Of a stretch of DNA of 64,000 nt, positions 54,575 to 63,945 are shown one piece after another. The notes beneath the pieces were generated by a model. That model did no database searches. It had not been told where the DNA came from and worked only from the letters and a program-made list of their open reading frames with translations. How positions within the stretch are numbered: position 1 is the first letter of the stretch; each line of letters begins with the position of its first letter. The stretch covers positions 558,001 through 622,000 of the forward strand of contig CAVWIZ010000002.1 in NCBI GenBank assembly GCA_963755195.1. Direction: 5' to 3'. A program made the position numbers and the translations under genes. Origin of the DNA: CAVQJU01 sp963755195. Lineage in GTDB: Bacteria > Acidobacteriota > Vicinamibacteria > Vicinamibacterales > CAVVIG01.

Positions 54575-55564
54575 GTGCAGGGCCCGGGCCTGGCGGTCGC
54601 CCTTCTCGTTTTCGTCGTGCTCGGGGGCGCGCTGGGGTTTCACTGGATCGAAGGGTGGAGCATCGGGCGCGCGCTCTACCGGACGGTGCTGGCGATTACG
54701 ACGGTGGAGTCGCCGGCGGCCGCCTCGCCCGGCGGCAAGGTCTTCACCGTCGTGCTCCTGTTTGCCGGCGTTGGCGTGGCGCTCTACACGTTCACGCAGC
54801 TTGCGACGCTGGTGGTCGAAGGCGGATTGCCGAAGCGGCTCGAACGCCGTCGTCATGCACGTATGATCGAAACATTGCGCGATCATTTCATCATCTGCGG
54901 CTACGGCCGCATCGGCCGCGTGGTCGCCCGCCAACTGTTGCGCCAATCCGTGCCGTTCGTCGTCGTCGATCGGGATCCCGCCCGGATCGCGCAGGCGAAG
55001 GGTGACGGGGCGCCCGGCGTCGAGGCCGATACGAGCCGCGAGGACGTTCTGACGCAGGTCGGCATCATGCGCGCGCGCGGTCTCATCGCCGCCGTGGGCA
55101 CGGATGCGGAAAACGTCTACACCGTGCTCAGCGCCCGTGTCATGCGGCCGGATCTCTTCATCGTCGGCCGCGCGGCCACCGAGGACGCGACGATGAAGCT
55201 GAAGCGAGCCGGCGCCGACCGCGTCGTGTCGCCTTACGAGATCGGGGGCATCCAGATAGCGCAGACAGCGCTCCGGCCGGCCGTCGTGGACTTCGTCGAG
55301 CTGGCGACGAGCTCTGATAATCTGGAGCTGGCGATGGAGCAAATCACGATCGGCGTGCGCTCGGATTTCGCGCAGCAATCCATCTTGAACGCCAATCTGC
55401 GGCAGCGGTTCGGCGTGATCGTCGTCGGCATTCAGCGTCACGACTTACGCATGGAATTCAATCCAGAACCTGACACGATCATCGGAGGCGGCGACAAGCT
55501 CGTGGTCCTCGGCCGGCCCGAATCGCTCAAACGGCTCGAAACGGAGGCTGAAGGACGTGACTGA
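54575..55564 (+). CDS. TrkA-domain (RCK) membrane protein with a degenerate ion-channel pore
   Basis: Built like a bacterial potassium channel: TM1 (LAVALLVFVVLGGALGF), pore helix (LYRTVLAITTVE), TM2 (FTVVLLFAGVGVALYTF), then TrkA-N Rossmann domain (HFIICGYGRIGRVVARQLL) and TrkA-C. The filter that should read TVGYG/TVGFG is TTVESPAAAS, so potassium selectivity is doubtful. GTG 54575 is the first standard start in frame; upstream only CTG codons give a longer N-terminus. Stop overlaps the folD GTG. Confidence 0.8.
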   Translation: MQGPGLAVALLVFVVLGGALGFHWIEGWSIGRALYRTVLAITTVESPAAASPGGKVFTVVLLFAGVGVALYTFTQLATLVVEGGLPKRLERRRHARMIETLRDHFIICGYGRIGRVVARQLLRQSVPFVVVDRDPARIAQAKGDGAPGVEADTSREDVLTQVGIMRARGLIAAVGTDAENVYTVLSARVMRPDLFIVGRAATEDATMKLKRAGADRVVSPYEIGGIQIAQTALRPAVVDFVELATSSDNLELAMEQITIGVRSDFAQQSILNANLRQRFGVIVVGIQRHDLRMEFNPEPDTIIGGGDKLVVLGRPESLKRLETEAEGRD

Positions 55565-56492
55565 CGGCGCGGCGCGGCTGCTTGACGGCGTGGCGGTGGC
55601 CAATCAGATTCGGGCGGAGGTGGCGCCCGAGGTTGCCGCCTTCACGGCCAGGAAGGGGCGTCCTCCCGGGCTCGGCATCGTGCTCGTCGGCGACGATCCG
55701 GCATCAGCGGTGTACGTCGGGAGCAAGCTGAAGTCGGCGGGAGAAGCCGGACTGCGTGCGGATCTCGAACGGCTGCCCGCCACCGCTGCGCTCGCTGATC
55801 TGCTGGCGGCCGTGGATCGACTGAATCGAAGCGACGTGCACGACGGCATCCTGGTGCAATCGCCGCTGCCGGACGCCATGGGCCCGGACGCCGAGCGGCG
55901 GGTGTTCGACGCCGTGCGGGCCGACAAAGACGTCGACGGCTTTCACCCGATTAATGTCGGCCTCCTCGTGCAGAACCGCGCGACGCTCGTCGCGTGCACG
56001 CCGTCCGGCGTCATCGAGATGCTCGAGCGGTCGAACATCAAGATTGCCGGTGCACGGGCCACCGTGATCGGGCGCAGCGACATCGTCGGCAAACCGATGG
56101 CCTTGTTGCTGATCCATCGGCACGCCACCGTGACCGTCTGCCATTCGCGCACACTGAATCTTCCGCAGGTGGCGGCGGAGGCCGACATTCTCGTCGCGGC
56201 GATTGGCCGCCCGGGATTCGTCACCCGCGATTTCGTCAAACCGGGCGCAACCGTCGTGGACGTGGGCACCACCCCCGTGACCGATCGGGGCGTCGTCGAG
56301 CGCCTTTTCGCGCCCGGCTCGAAACGCCGCCACGCGTTCGAACGCCGCGGCCAGCTGGTCGTCGGAGACGTCCATCCCGAGGTGGCTCAGGTGGCCGGCG
56401 CGCTGTCTCCGGTTCCTGGAGGCGTCGGTCCGTTGACGATCGCGCTGCTGCTCAGGAACACGCTGCGGGCGGCGCAACTCAGGGCGGGATAG
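55557..56492 (+). CDS. folD: Methylenetetrahydrofolate dehydrogenase/cyclohydrolase FolD
   Basis: Interconverts methylene-, methenyl- and formyl-THF. 311 residues from GTG 55557. Family segments: GIVLVGDDPASAVYVGSKLK with the catalytic Lys, GILVQSPLPDAM, DKDVDGFHPINVG, CTPSGVIEMLE, VIGRSDIVGKPMALLL, VPGGVGPLTIALLL. An extra dozen residues (LFAPGSKRRHAFERRGQ) around 260 lengthen it slightly. Followed by a CACGAAG hairpin island. Confidence 0.95.
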   Translation: MTDGAARLLDGVAVANQIRAEVAPEVAAFTARKGRPPGLGIVLVGDDPASAVYVGSKLKSAGEAGLRADLERLPATAALADLLAAVDRLNRSDVHDGILVQSPLPDAMGPDAERRVFDAVRADKDVDGFHPINVGLLVQNRATLVACTPSGVIEMLERSNIKIAGARATVIGRSDIVGKPMALLLIHRHATVTVCHSRTLNLPQVAAEADILVAAIGRPGFVTRDFVKPGATVVDVGTTPVTDRGVVERLFAPGSKRRHAFERRGQLVVGDVHPEVAQVAGALSPVPGGVGPLTIALLLRNTLRAAQLRAG

Positions 56493-56532
56493 CAGGGATG
56501 CGCCTGTTCATGGCCTCCCACCGCCTGCCTGT

Positions 56533-56600
56533 CACGAAGTCACGAAAACCACGAAAACCTTCTTGTACGAAAAGTTCGCCGTGGTCGTCGTGTCTTCGTG
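56533..56600 (+). repeat. CACGAAG word hairpin between folD and coaE
   Basis: Left arm 56533-56559 (CACGAAGTCACGAAAACCAC and more), right arm 56575-56600 (TTCGCCGTGGTCGTCGTGTC then TTCGTG). Clearly the same family as 52237-52301, 4.3 kb away, also between codirectional genes. Confidence 0.75.
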
Positions 56601-56634
56601 ATGCTCAGGCCTCTATCGCTACCTTTGTACTTCC

Positions 56635-57228
56635 ATGCTGAAAGTGGCGCTGACCGGCGGGATTGCCACCGGCAAGAGCCATGTGCTCGATTGGTTTCGA
56701 CGGCGCGGTGTGCCGTGCCTGGACGCCGATCAACTGGCGCACGGCGTGATGGCCGCGGGGACCGAGGCAACCCAGGCGATCGCGGCGCGATTTGGGACCG
56801 ACGTTCTCGCAGAGGACGGCGCCGTTGATCGCACGAGGCTTGGCCCCATCGTGTTTGCGGACAGTGTGGCGCGCAAGGAGCTCGAGGCGATCGTCCACCC
56901 TGCCGTATACCGCGCGATCGCGGCCGGGCTCCGCGCGTTCGAGTTGACCGAAAACCCTCGCCTGGTCGTGGTGGATATCCCGTTGCTCTACGAAACCGGT
57001 GACGCCTCGGATTTTGACGCCGTGATCGCGACGAGATGTCCGCCGGAGGTGCAGATGGCGAGACTGGTTGCTCGGGGCATGAGCGAGGCCGAGGCGCGTC
57101 AACGCCTCGCGGCCCAGCTGCCCGCTGCCGAAAAAGCCCGCCGCGCCAACTACGTGATCGACACCGCCGGGCCGTTCGAAAACACGGACGCGCAGATCAA
57201 ACGGGTCCTCGAAAATTTCACAGCATAG
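56635..57228 (+). CDS. coaE: Dephospho-CoA kinase
   Basis: Last step of coenzyme A synthesis. 197 residues. P-loop LTGGIATGKSHV, DADQLAHGVM, VFADSVARKELEAIVHP, VVVDIPLLYETG, RLVARGMSEAEARQRLAAQ and a C-terminal VIDTAGPFENTDAQI. ATG 56635 has no evident Shine-Dalgarno. Its TAG runs straight into the left 25-bp repeat array. Confidence 0.95.
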   Translation: MLKVALTGGIATGKSHVLDWFRRRGVPCLDADQLAHGVMAAGTEATQAIAARFGTDVLAEDGAVDRTRLGPIVFADSVARKELEAIVHPAVYRAIAAGLRAFELTENPRLVVVDIPLLYETGDASDFDAVIATRCPPEVQMARLVARGMSEAEARQRLAAQLPAAEKARRANYVIDTAGPFENTDAQIKRVLENFTA

Positions 57229-57620
57229 GGTGCTTGGCGGACACGGTTTCCAAGGTGCTTGGCGGACACGGTTTCCAAGGTGCTCGCCGGCCACGGTTTC
57301 CACGGTGCTGGGCGGCCACGGTTTCCACGGTGCTGGGCGGCCACGGTTTCAGCGTGCTGGGGCGCGATGACGCAAGGTGCTGTGGGATTGCGCGTAATGC
57401 CTGATGCGATCGCGCAAAGTGCAAGCCGCGAACACATAGAGTGTGCAGCACGTTGGGACCGTGACCGCCGAGCACTTTGGAAACCGTGGCCGCCCAGCAC
57501 CCAAAGAACCGTGACCGCGAAGCACCTTGGAAACCGTGACCGCGAAGCACCTTGGGAACCGCGACCGCGAAGCACCTTGGAAACCGTGGCCGCCGAGCAC
57601 CTTGGGAACTGTGGCCGTAG
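57229..57620. repeat. Two opposed arrays of a 24-25-bp unit filling a convergent gap
   Basis: Left arm: five units (57229-57253, 57254-57278, 57279-57303, 57304-57328, 57329-57352) of GGTGCTTGGCGGACACGGTT-type plus TCCAA. Right arm: seven units in the opposite orientation (57448-57471, 57472-57496, 57497-57521, 57522-57546, 57547-57571, 57572-57596, 57597-57620). The 95-bp centre has TTGCGCG (57388-57394) inverted by CGCGCAA (57411-57417). The structure spans the entire coaE/lapB gap. Confidence 0.95.
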
Positions 57621-57622
57621 TG

Positions 57623-58852
57623 TCAAGCCTCGACTTCCGCCGAGTCCTGTGCGGGCGCGATGCGTTCCTCGACGAACGTATTCCAGTCGTGGCAGTGTGG
57701 GCACTGCCACAGAAGCTCCGTGCTGCGGTACCGGCACCGCATGCACACGTGGGGATCGAGGTAGAAGACGGCGTGCTCGGTCAGCTCGCTGTACCGGTTC
57801 ACGAGCGGCGCCGGGTGTCGCAGCTGGCCCAACGAACGCCAGATCGCCTGGTGGATGCCGAGCGCGTGGGGGTTCTGCACGAGCGCGGCGAAGAGCAGAT
57901 CGAGCGCGTCATGGGGATGCCCGCTGCCGGCGAGGTGGCGCGACAGCGCGAGTCGGGCCCGCCAGTCCTGCGGGTTGGCGTCAATCAAGCGCCGGCACAA
58001 ATGCGTGAAGCGATCGGGCGAGCCGTGGCGAACCGCGAGCGACTCGAGCCGGTCGAATGCCAGATAGGCGCGATCCGGAGCCACCTCGATGAGACGGTCC
58101 CAGACGTCCGCGGCTTCCTTGTCTTTGCCCTGGGCCACGCGCACGTCGCCCAGGTTCAAATACGCCGGCACGGCGCGCGCGTCAAGCGCGATGGCGCCCT
58201 CGAAGCGGCGAATCGCCTCCGGGTAGTCCTTGCGCCGCGCCGCTTCGAGGCCGATTTCGTTTTCGAGAAACGCCAGAATCGCCTGGTTTTTCGACCCGCT
58301 GTCGCCGTCGGTCAGCTGCGAGAGGCGCTGCCGCGTGTCATACGCGTCGGTCCACTGGTGCTGCTCTTCGTGCAGCTTCTGGAGGTTGACGAGCGCATAG
58401 CTGTTCGTCGAGTCGAGCCGCAGAACTTCGTTGAATGCCTCGAGCGCCCGATCCACGAACCCGCCGCGCTTGTAGTCGAGCCCGAGACAGAGCAGCACGT
58501 AGGCATGCTCCAGCTTGGTCAGGTTCGCCCGCTGCAGTAGTGTCTGGTGCACCGTGATGGCCTTGCCGACCTGACCCTTCTCCCGATACAAGTTGCCGAG
58601 GATCATGTGCACTTCGAGCGCGTCCGCATCAAGGCTCGCGGCGCGGGCCAGCTCCTCGATTGCCAGATCGATCTGGTTGCCGACCAGGAAATTCAAGCCA
58701 AGAATGTAATGCGACGACTGGCGGGCACGGCGCCGGTCGATCCACTTGCCGTCTTTCAGCTTGTAGCGCTCCCACGCCTTGCCGATCGTCAAACCGGCCA
58801 GAAGCGCGATGAGGGCCGCCAGAAGCGGCGCATATGCGGCCATGCCTGTCAT
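57623..58852 (-). CDS. lapB: LapB-like TPR protein with rubredoxin-type zinc site
   Basis: LapB (YciM) tunes LPS synthesis by presenting LpxC to FtsH in proteobacteria. 409 residues from ATG 58852: N-terminal membrane span (LLAALIALLAGLTIG), nine or so TPRs (IDLAIEELARAASLDADALE; GQVGKAITVHQTLLQRANLT; VDRALEAFNEVLRLDSTNSY), and the C-terminal metal site CMRCRYRSTELLWQCPHCHD with two CxxC pairs. Length and layout match LapB. Immediately downstream of the Kdo genes, consistent with an LPS role. Confidence 0.87.
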   Translation of the reverse strand: MTGMAAYAPLLAALIALLAGLTIGKAWERYKLKDGKWIDRRRARQSSHYILGLNFLVGNQIDLAIEELARAASLDADALEVHMILGNLYREKGQVGKAITVHQTLLQRANLTKLEHAYVLLCLGLDYKRGGFVDRALEAFNEVLRLDSTNSYALVNLQKLHEEQHQWTDAYDTRQRLSQLTDGDSGSKNQAILAFLENEIGLEAARRKDYPEAIRRFEGAIALDARAVPAYLNLGDVRVAQGKDKEAADVWDRLIEVAPDRAYLAFDRLESLAVRHGSPDRFTHLCRRLIDANPQDWRARLALSRHLAGSGHPHDALDLLFAALVQNPHALGIHQAIWRSLGQLRHPAPLVNRYSELTEHAVFYLDPHVCMRCRYRSTELLWQCPHCHDWNTFVEERIAPAQDSAEVEA

Positions 58853-58856
58853 GCGG

Positions 58857-59411
58857 TCACGTCTGCCTCGAGTGTTGCCCCGCCGTCTCGTACGTCGCGA
58901 CGATCGAATCCCATCGCCCCTGGGCCCGGAGGATGAGCTCGACGAACTCGCGGACCGCGCCTTCGCCGCCGGCGTGGGCGCTCACGAAATCGACGCGCGA
59001 CTGGACGTCGGTCACGGCGTCGGCGGGCGCGCCGGCCAGACCGACACGCGCAATCACCGCCAGATCGACAATGTCGTCGCCCATATAGGCCACTTCGGCG
59101 TCGGTCAGCACCATGTCGCCCACGATCTGGTCGTAGGTGTCGATCTTGCTGGCCACGCCTTGATGAACGAGGGTGATGCCAAGCTGCGCGGCGCGCTGCG
59201 CCGTCGTCGCCGAATACCGCGCCGACAGCAGCCCGACGGTGAGCCCGGCGCGCTGGGCCCACACCAGCGCGATGCCGTCCCTGATGTGGAAGCGCTTGCT
59301 CTCCGAGCCATCGCCGGTCAGCACGACGGCGCCGTCGGTCAGTACGCCGTCGACATCAAAAAGCAGCAGCTTGATGCTCGCGGCTTTGGTGGTCAGAGGT
59401 TCACGGTTCAC
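58857..59411 (-). CDS. kdsC: Kdo-8-phosphate phosphatase KdsC
   Basis: HAD phosphatase making free Kdo. 184 residues: LLLFDVDGVLTDG (nucleophile Asp), GIALVWAQRAGLTVGLLSAR, QGVASKIDTYDQI, AYMGDDIVDLAVI. The GTG at 59411 lies inside the GGTTCAC repeat, so the first residues (VNREPLT) are repeat-encoded; no other start occurs before the catalytic motif. 4 bp before lapB. Confidence 0.9.
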   Translation of the reverse strand: MNREPLTTKAASIKLLLFDVDGVLTDGAVVLTGDGSESKRFHIRDGIALVWAQRAGLTVGLLSARYSATTAQRAAQLGITLVHQGVASKIDTYDQIVGDMVLTDAEVAYMGDDIVDLAVIARVGLAGAPADAVTDVQSRVDFVSAHAGGEGAVREFVELILRAQGRWDSIVATYETAGQHSRQT

Positions 59412-59447
59412 GGTTCACGGTTCAGCGGTTCGCGGTTCGCGGTTCAA
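59398..59447 (-). repeat. 7-bp tandem repeat GGTTCAC/GGTTCGC between kdsD and kdsC
   Basis: Seven units: four GGTTCAC/G (59398-59425), a C, then GGTTCGC twice and GGTTCAA (59427-59447). Overlaps the kdsD stop and the kdsC start codon, so unit-number changes would alter the KdsC N-terminus or frame. Confidence 0.85.
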
Positions 59448-60415
59448 AACATTTCCGTTCGCCACAGGTCGTGAACGTGCACGACGCCTGCGACGCGCTT
59501 CGACCGGCCGTCCACGACGACGATTGACGTAATCTTGCGGCCTTCCATGATGTTCAAGGCCTCGGCGGCAAGCGTCGTCTCCGGAATCGACACCGGGTCG
59601 CGCGTCATCACGTCGGCCGCCGTCAAGGTCCGGACGTCGGCGCCTTTCTCCATCTGCCGGCGCAGGTCGCCGTCCGTGATGATGCCCAGGAGTGCGCCTT
59701 CCCGGCCCGGGCCGTCCACGACACAGGTCATGCCGAGCCCCTTGCTCGACATTTCGTAGATCACGTCCCGCATGCCGGTGTCGGCAGCGACGATGGGGCA
59801 GTGCTTGCCCGCGTGCATGAGCGACGCGACGCGCATCAGGCGCTTGCCGAGCTTGCCGCCGGGATGCAGGCTCGCGAAATCCTCCTGCCGGAAGCCTTTC
59901 TCGACGAGCAGCGTCATCGCCAGCGCATCGCCCATCGCGAGGGCGGCGGTCGTGCTGGCGGTCGGCACGAGGTTCATCGGGCACGCTTCTTCGGCGACAC
60001 CGCAGTCGAGCGCAACGTCTGCGGCCTGGGCCAGCGTCGAACGAGCCACGCCGGTAATCGCGATCAGCTTGGCGCCGAGCCTCCGGATCGTTTCGAGCAG
60101 GCTGAGAATTTCGTCGGTTTCGCCGCTGTACGACAGCGCGACGACCACGTCGTCGCCCTGAATGACGCCGAGATCGCCGTGCATGGCTTCGGCGGGGTGG
60201 AGAAAGAAGGCCGGTGTTCCCGTGCTCGAGAGCGTTGCGGCAATTTTCTGGCAGATGATGCCCGACTTGCCCATGCCGGTGAGGATCACGCGGCCCCGGC
60301 AGTGACGGAGCAGGTCTATAGCCTGATCGAAACGCTCGTCGAGGCGATCGACCAGCGCGAGCACTGCCGCCGCTTCGGTTTGCAGGACTTTCCTGGCGAG
60401 CGTCCGATCAGCCAT
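59444..60415 (-). CDS. kdsD: Arabinose-5-phosphate isomerase KdsD
   Basis: First step of Kdo synthesis. 323 residues: SIS domain (VILTGMGKSGIICQKIAATL, FLHPAEAMHGDLGVI, ALSYSGETDEIL, VPTASTTAALAMGDALAM, HPGGKLGKRL), then two CBS motifs (CPIVAADTGMRDVIYEMS; DVMTRDPVSIPETTLAAEA). ATG 60415 overlaps the kdsA end by 8 bp. Confidence 0.94.
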   Translation of the reverse strand: MADRTLARKVLQTEAAAVLALVDRLDERFDQAIDLLRHCRGRVILTGMGKSGIICQKIAATLSSTGTPAFFLHPAEAMHGDLGVIQGDDVVVALSYSGETDEILSLLETIRRLGAKLIAITGVARSTLAQAADVALDCGVAEEACPMNLVPTASTTAALAMGDALAMTLLVEKGFRQEDFASLHPGGKLGKRLMRVASLMHAGKHCPIVAADTGMRDVIYEMSSKGLGMTCVVDGPGREGALLGIITDGDLRRQMEKGADVRTLTAADVMTRDPVSIPETTLAAEALNIMEGRKITSIVVVDGRSKRVAGVVHVHDLWRTEMF

Positions 60416-61254
60416 GGGCTCCCGTCACCGCATCGGCGTGTTTGGCGATCGCATCGATCGCCTGCAGGCGCCGGAGCAGCGCTTCAAGCCGATCGAGCCG
60501 CAGCGCGTTCTGGGCATCGCTCTTCGCCTGTGTCGGGTTGTCGTGGACTTCGAGAAACACGCCGTCGACCCCCGCGGCGACGCCCGCCGATGCCAGGGGT
60601 TCGATGTACTCAGCCTGTCCAGCGGTGACGCCGTCGCCGCCGCCGGGCAACTGCAGGCTGTGCGTGACGTCGAACACGACGGGAATACCAAGGGCGCGCA
60701 TCATCGGAAACGCCCGCATGTCCACGACCAGGTTGTGGTAGCCGAAACTGGTGCCGCGCTCGGTGACGAACACGCGCGGGTTGCCCGCGTCGATGACTTT
60801 GGCGACCGCGTGGCGGACATCGTCGGGCGCGAGAAACTGACCTTTCTTGATGTTGATGGCCCGGCCCGGTGCGCGCGGCGGCGACGAGCAGATCGGTTTG
60901 ACGCGAGAGAAACGCCGGAATCTGGAGGACGTCGGCGACTTCAGCGGCGGCGGCGGCCTGACCCGGCTCGTGGATGTCGGTGAGAATCGGGACTCCGTAG
61001 CGCCCTTTGATCGCGGCAAGCACTCGCAGACCTTCGATCAGGCCGGGGCCCCGGAACGACTTCCCCGAGGTTCGGTTGGCCTTGTCGTAGGAGGCCTTGA
61101 AGATGAACGGCACGCCGACGCGCCGCGCGATCTCGATGAGCGCGCCGGCCATGGCGCCCGCGTGTCCTTCGCTTTCGATGACGCAGGGACCCGCAATCAG
61201 CGCGAACGGCTTCCCGGCGCCGAGAGTCACATCGCCGACAACCACCGGGTTCAC
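60408..61254 (-). CDS. kdsA: Kdo-8-phosphate synthase KdsA, one frameshift
   Basis: Condenses PEP with arabinose 5-phosphate. GTG 61254: VVVGDVTLGAGKPFALIAGP, FKASYDKANRTSGKSFRGPG, GVPILTDIHEPGQ, LQIPAFLSRQTDLLVAAA, then in the next frame INIKKGQFLAP, FVTERGTSFGYHNLVVDMR, VVFDVTHSLQLPGG, VFLEVHDNPTQAKSDAQNAL. One extra C in the CCC at about 60865 (GGGCCGGGCC for GGCCGGGCC) explains the break; length is 3n+1. A probable base-call error in an otherwise perfect gene. TATAAT lies 6 bp before the GTG. Confidence 0.9.
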
Positions 61255-61260
61255 CGCAAC

Positions 61261-61266
61261 ATTATA
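61261..61266 (-). promoter_or_regulatory. -10 box TATAAT 6 bp before the kdsA GTG
   Basis: Perfect TATAAT on the minus strand followed by GTTGCG and the GTG. Predicts a leaderless kdsA message. No clear -35. Confidence 0.5.
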
Positions 61267-61304
61267 GAGGCGGGATGGGCTGGAAAGGCGGGTCGGGCGG
61301 GACC

Positions 61305-61462
61305 GGCGATCACGAGGCGGGACGGCCGAGTGAGGGATCACAAGGGCAGGAAAGGCGGGAAGGGCAGGTCAGGTGCCCTTCCCGCCTCGTGATCGCCCCT
61401 GCGGCCCTTGCAGCCCCGCGATCGCCCGTCCTGCCTGACCTGCCCTTCCGGCCTTTCCTGCC
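61305..61462. repeat. Interleaved long inverted repeats between pyrG and kdsA
   Basis: First pair: 61305-61322 with 61380-61397 (18 bp, perfect). Second pair: 61345-61373 with 61434-61462 (29 bp, one mismatch). The order A-B-A'-B' means both cannot form as simple nested stems. Surrounding sequence (61270-61480) is made of GGCGGG / GGGCAGG words. It holds no gene. Confidence 0.9.
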
Positions 61463-61481
61463 ACGCTCGCGGCGGAATCCC

Positions 61482-63122
<1,641 letters not shown>

Positions 63123-63148
63123 ATGTATGCGATCCTCACGAGTCCGGT

Positions 63149-63934
63149 TCAACCGGACGTTGGCGCCGCCAGCAGACGGCGCACCTGCTCCAGGTCTTCC
63201 GGTGTGTCGACGCCAATCGAGTCGTACTCGGTTTCGACGGCCTTGATGCGTATGCCGTGCTCGAGCGCGCGCAGCTGTTCGAGCGATTCCGCCCGCTCGA
63301 GGGGCGTCGGATCGAGGTTCGCCAGCACGAGCAGGGCGCTGCGGCGGTACGCGTAGAGGCCGATATGTCTATAGAGCGGCGGCCATCCGCCTTTGGGGTC
63401 GCGCACGTGGGGGATTGGGGCCCGCGAGAAATACAGGGCGAATCCCGCGCGATCGACGACGACTTTGACCACGTTGGGATCGGCGAGTTCGGCCGGCTGC
63501 GTGATCCGCTTGTAGAGCGTCGTCATTTGCACGGACGGGTCGGCCACGAGCGCCGCCACGGCCTGGTCGATCGATCGCGGGTCGATGAGCGGTTCGTCGC
63601 CCTGCACGTTGACGACGATGTCGCAGTCGAGCCCCGCGACGACTTCGGCGAGACGATCGGTGGCGGAGAAATGCGATGCTTTCGTCAGTCGAACGCGGCC
63701 GCCAAAATCCTTCACGCGCGTGGCGATCCGTAGATCGTCGGTGGCGACGATGACCTGGGAGACGCTCGATGCAGCTTCGGCGCGCCGGTAGACGTGTTCG
63801 ACCATCGGACGGCCGTCGAGATCGGCGAGCGGCTTTCCGGGAAGGCGAGAAGAGGCGAATCGAGCGGGAATGACGGCGACGACCTGCAGCGGATACGCGG
63901 AATCGACCGTTGGAACAGTCGACTTGGGGTGCAC
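63149..63934 (-). CDS. kdsB: CMP-Kdo synthetase
   Basis: Activates Kdo with CTP, whose synthase gene pyrG follows. 261 residues from GTG 63934: VVAVIPARFASSRLPGKPLA, RPMVEHVYRRAEAASSVSQV, IVATDDLRI, VVNVQGDEPLIDP, YFSRAPIPHVRD, HIGLYAYRRSALL, ESLEQLRALEHGIRIKAVET. The first 14 residues precede the usual start and a later start is possible, but TATGAT lies 5 bp before this GTG. Confidence 0.93.
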   Translation of the reverse strand: MHPKSTVPTVDSAYPLQVVAVIPARFASSRLPGKPLADLDGRPMVEHVYRRAEAASSVSQVIVATDDLRIATRVKDFGGRVRLTKASHFSATDRLAEVVAGLDCDIVVNVQGDEPLIDPRSIDQAVAALVADPSVQMTTLYKRITQPAELADPNVVKVVVDRAGFALYFSRAPIPHVRDPKGGWPPLYRHIGLYAYRRSALLVLANLDPTPLERAESLEQLRALEHGIRIKAVETEYDSIGVDTPEDLEQVRRLLAAPTSG

Positions 63935-63939
63935 GACGA

Positions 63940-63945
63940 ATCATA
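63940..63945 (-). promoter_or_regulatory. -10 box TATGAT 5 bp before the kdsB GTG
   Basis: Minus-strand TATGAT, then TCGTC, then the GTG. Predicts leaderless or near-leaderless initiation for the kdsB-pyrG-kds cluster. Beyond it (63946-64000) I see no gene. Confidence 0.4.

Noticed and set aside
57229..57620. CRISPR array
   Set aside because: Units are contiguous without unique spacers, come in two opposed orientations, and no cas gene is present.
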